Source of the DNA: JAFGFG01 sp964442905
Lineage (GTDB): Archaea > Aenigmatarchaeota > Aenigmatarchaeia > QMZP01 > JAFGSV01
Assembly (NCBI GenBank): GCA_964442905.1
Contig: CAYUBD010000047.1
Location: 1-6,560 of the forward strand
Reading direction: 5' to 3'
DNA: 6,560 bases
Shown: positions 5,300 to 6,560 of the stretch, piece after piece
Layout of the letters: the number at the start of each line of letters is the position of its first letter
Position numbering within the stretch: position 1 is the stretch's first letter
The notes under the pieces: generated by a model
Databases searched by the model: none
Told to the model about the DNA's origin: nothing
Seen by the model: the letters and a program-made list of their open reading frames with translations, nothing else
Made by a program: the position numbers and the translations under genes

Positions 5300-6514
5300 T
5301 TATTCCAGGTCTTTTTTGCATAGAATAGCTACCGGAGACTGGATGTCTTCCTTTTCCATACCCACGAGATATTTGGTACCTTTCTCCATGGCTATACCAT
5401 TAAGTTTCTGGTCCACATTTCCGTCAAATATTATCGTATGCGGATTCTCTATCGTACGGAGGGTGTTCAAAAGCTCGCTTACCGGAACCTTTCCCAGAAG
5501 CTGGCTTTTGGAGTCGAATATGCAGGCAGCTCTTGTGCCCACCAGGTCAGACAGAACATTCTTGAATTTATCCTTTTGGTCTTTCCTTATTGCCGGACCC
5601 CTCTTGAAAGTTTTCACTGCGTCCCTTCTCATGCTCCTGATTGGCGCCCTCGTTGTTTCTGTTTTTCTGACTATTCTTCTGGTCGATCTGCTTTCATACT
5701 TTTTGAACTGATCTATCGGCATCTTTTCCCTAAGCGCCTTGAATATCTCCTTCTTGCCTAACTCTTCAACCTCTTTTCCTTCAGGCGCAACAGCCACAAA
5801 GTCAATATCACACGTCTCCAGAAGTCCTTTGAGGTTAAGCTGGCCTCCACGGTCACCGTCCATGAAGGATGTCGTTTCCTTCACTTTCGATAATTCCTTC
5901 ACGGCATCGGGGATGCTTGCTCCTTCTATAGCCAGTGTGTTCCTTATACCGTGCTTCAGCAGGTTTATGATGTCCGCCCGTCCCTCGACTATTATCAGAT
6001 CCGCTGCGTCTTCCATGTTTGGACCGCATGGCAGTCCGTGAAATGAGGTTATTTCATGCGTCCTGACAGCCTCTTTTATCTCCTCAGACAGACCATCTGC
6101 GTCAGGTACGCCGCCATCTACGAGGCCCCTTAGTATATCCTTGGCCTTGTCTACAACGTATTTTCTCTTTTCAGAACGCGTATCTTCAACGCTGCTTATC
6201 GTTATGGTTGCATTGCACGGACCGACCCTCTCTATGGTTTCCAGCGTTGCCGCTATGAGTGCAGTTTCGGCTGCGTCAAGAGAACTGGGTATGATTATTT
6301 CACCCTCGGATTCACCGTTCTTGGATTTTACTGTCACCTCAACCCTGCCTATCCTTCCGGTCTCCTGCAGTTCCCTCAGGTTGAGATCAGACCCGAGCAG
6401 ACCTTCTGTCTGACCGAACACGGCCCCTATTACGTCCGGTTTTTCAACTATTCCTTTGGCTTTTATCGTGGCCTTTACCACGTATTTTATTGAAGTCGGA
6501 GCTAACTTTGCCAT
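5300..6514 (-). CDS. dnaG: Archaeal DnaG-like protein (Toprim primase, exosome-associated)
   Basis: A 404-residue archaeal DnaG. It has weak primase activity in some archaea and is also a stable RNA-exosome subunit that helps bind poly(A). Seen directly: the N-terminal TSIKYVVKATI signature (7-17), VEGRAD (176-181, Glu177), KHGIRNTLAIEG (187-198) and MDGDRGG (218-224, Asp219 and Asp221), which together form the Toprim catalytic set, then the family APEGKEVEEL (243-252). Residues 271-310 form a strongly basic linker (about 10 Arg and 5 Lys against 3 acidic residues), followed by a C-terminal domain from about 315. It lacks the zinc domain and RNA-polymerase-like domain of bacterial DnaG, as expected. 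ATG 6514 is preferred over GTG 6523 because an AGGTGAT site sits 4 bases before it and overlaps the GTG. It is first in an operon with pepQ and the M42 peptidase. Confidence 0.95.
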   Translation of the reverse strand: MAKLAPTSIKYVVKATIKAKGIVEKPDVIGAVFGQTEGLLGSDLNLRELQETGRIGRVEVTVKSKNGESEGEIIIPSSLDAAETALIAATLETIERVGPCNATITISSVEDTRSEKRKYVVDKAKDILRGLVDGGVPDADGLSEEIKEAVRTHEITSFHGLPCGPNMEDAADLIIVEGRADIINLLKHGIRNTLAIEGASIPDAVKELSKVKETTSFMDGDRGGQLNLKGLLETCDIDFVAVAPEGKEVEELGKKEIFKALREKMPIDQFKKYESRSTRRIVRKTETTRAPIRSMRRDAVKTFKRGPAIRKDQKDKFKNVLSDLVGTRAACIFDSKSQLLGKVPVSELLNTLRTIENPHTIIFDGNVDQKLNGIAMEKGTKYLVGMEKEDIQSPVAILCKKDLE

Positions 6515-6518
6515 AAAT

Positions 6519-6525
6519 ATCACCT
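6519..6525 (-). promoter_or_regulatory. Shine-Dalgarno site that fixes the dnaG start
   Basis: AGGTGAT on the minus strand, within a longer GGAAGGTGAT, is 4 bases before ATG 6514. The upstream in-frame GTG at 6521-6523 lies inside this site and so could not use it. Confidence 0.75.
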
Positions 6526-6560
6526 TCCTTGAAATCTTCTATCCGGTTCTTACCGAATTT

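Noticed and set aside
6447..6560. Minus-strand open frame from the right edge to a stop at 6447-6449, reading KFGKNRIEDFKEGDIYGKV and onward, which might be the end of an upstream gene.
   Set aside because: It overlaps dnaG by over 60 bases in another frame, and the overlapping part does not look better than chance. The other two minus-strand frames stop within the last 22 bases of the window, so an upstream gene could equally end there. Sequence to the right is needed.

Overview
The window is archaeal chromosome. The gene set points there: an archaeal-type DnaG, archease, a single-domain KaiC-like ATPase, a small PRC-barrel protein, and M42 and M24 peptidases. So do the signals. Several starts follow AGGTG/GGTGAT Shine-Dalgarno sites, and A/T-rich TATA-like boxes sit at archaeal distances from start codons. 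I cannot fix the lineage. Coding density is very high and no stretch over 300 bases lacks a gene. I saw no rRNA, tRNA, CRISPR array, insertion sequence or prophage gene.

Left part (1-1272): an archease gene cut by the window edge runs leftward. Divergent from it is a KaiC-like RecA-fold ATPase. An easily missed 44-residue ORF with a cysteine cluster overlaps the end of the ATPase gene, and its stop overlaps the stop of the opposing PRC-barrel gene by 3 bases.

Middle part (1269-3113): a PRC-barrel gene lies downstream of, and on the same strand as, an AAA+ ATPase with a C-terminal winged helix. Divergent from the ATPase is a membrane-anchored protein with a probable OB-fold on the outer face. 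A single near-symmetric TATA-like box lies midway between the last two start codons and could give both genes leaderless transcripts. This is the least understood part of the window.

Right part (3156-6514): a leftward operon, dnaG - Xaa-Pro dipeptidase (M24) - M42 aminopeptidase, has gaps of only 7 and 25 bases. DnaG has its Toprim catalytic residues, and both peptidases keep their metal ligands. The operon joins information processing to the last steps of peptide breakdown.

Start choices: three starts at non-ATG codons that a longest-ORF rule would pick (TTG 432, TTG 1532, GTG 6523) are better replaced by in-frame ATGs at 441, 1529 and 6514. The last two are fixed by Shine-Dalgarno sites. 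No clearly new multi-gene system is proven. The candidates for follow-up are the small cysteine ORF and the AAA+/OB-fold divergent pair.
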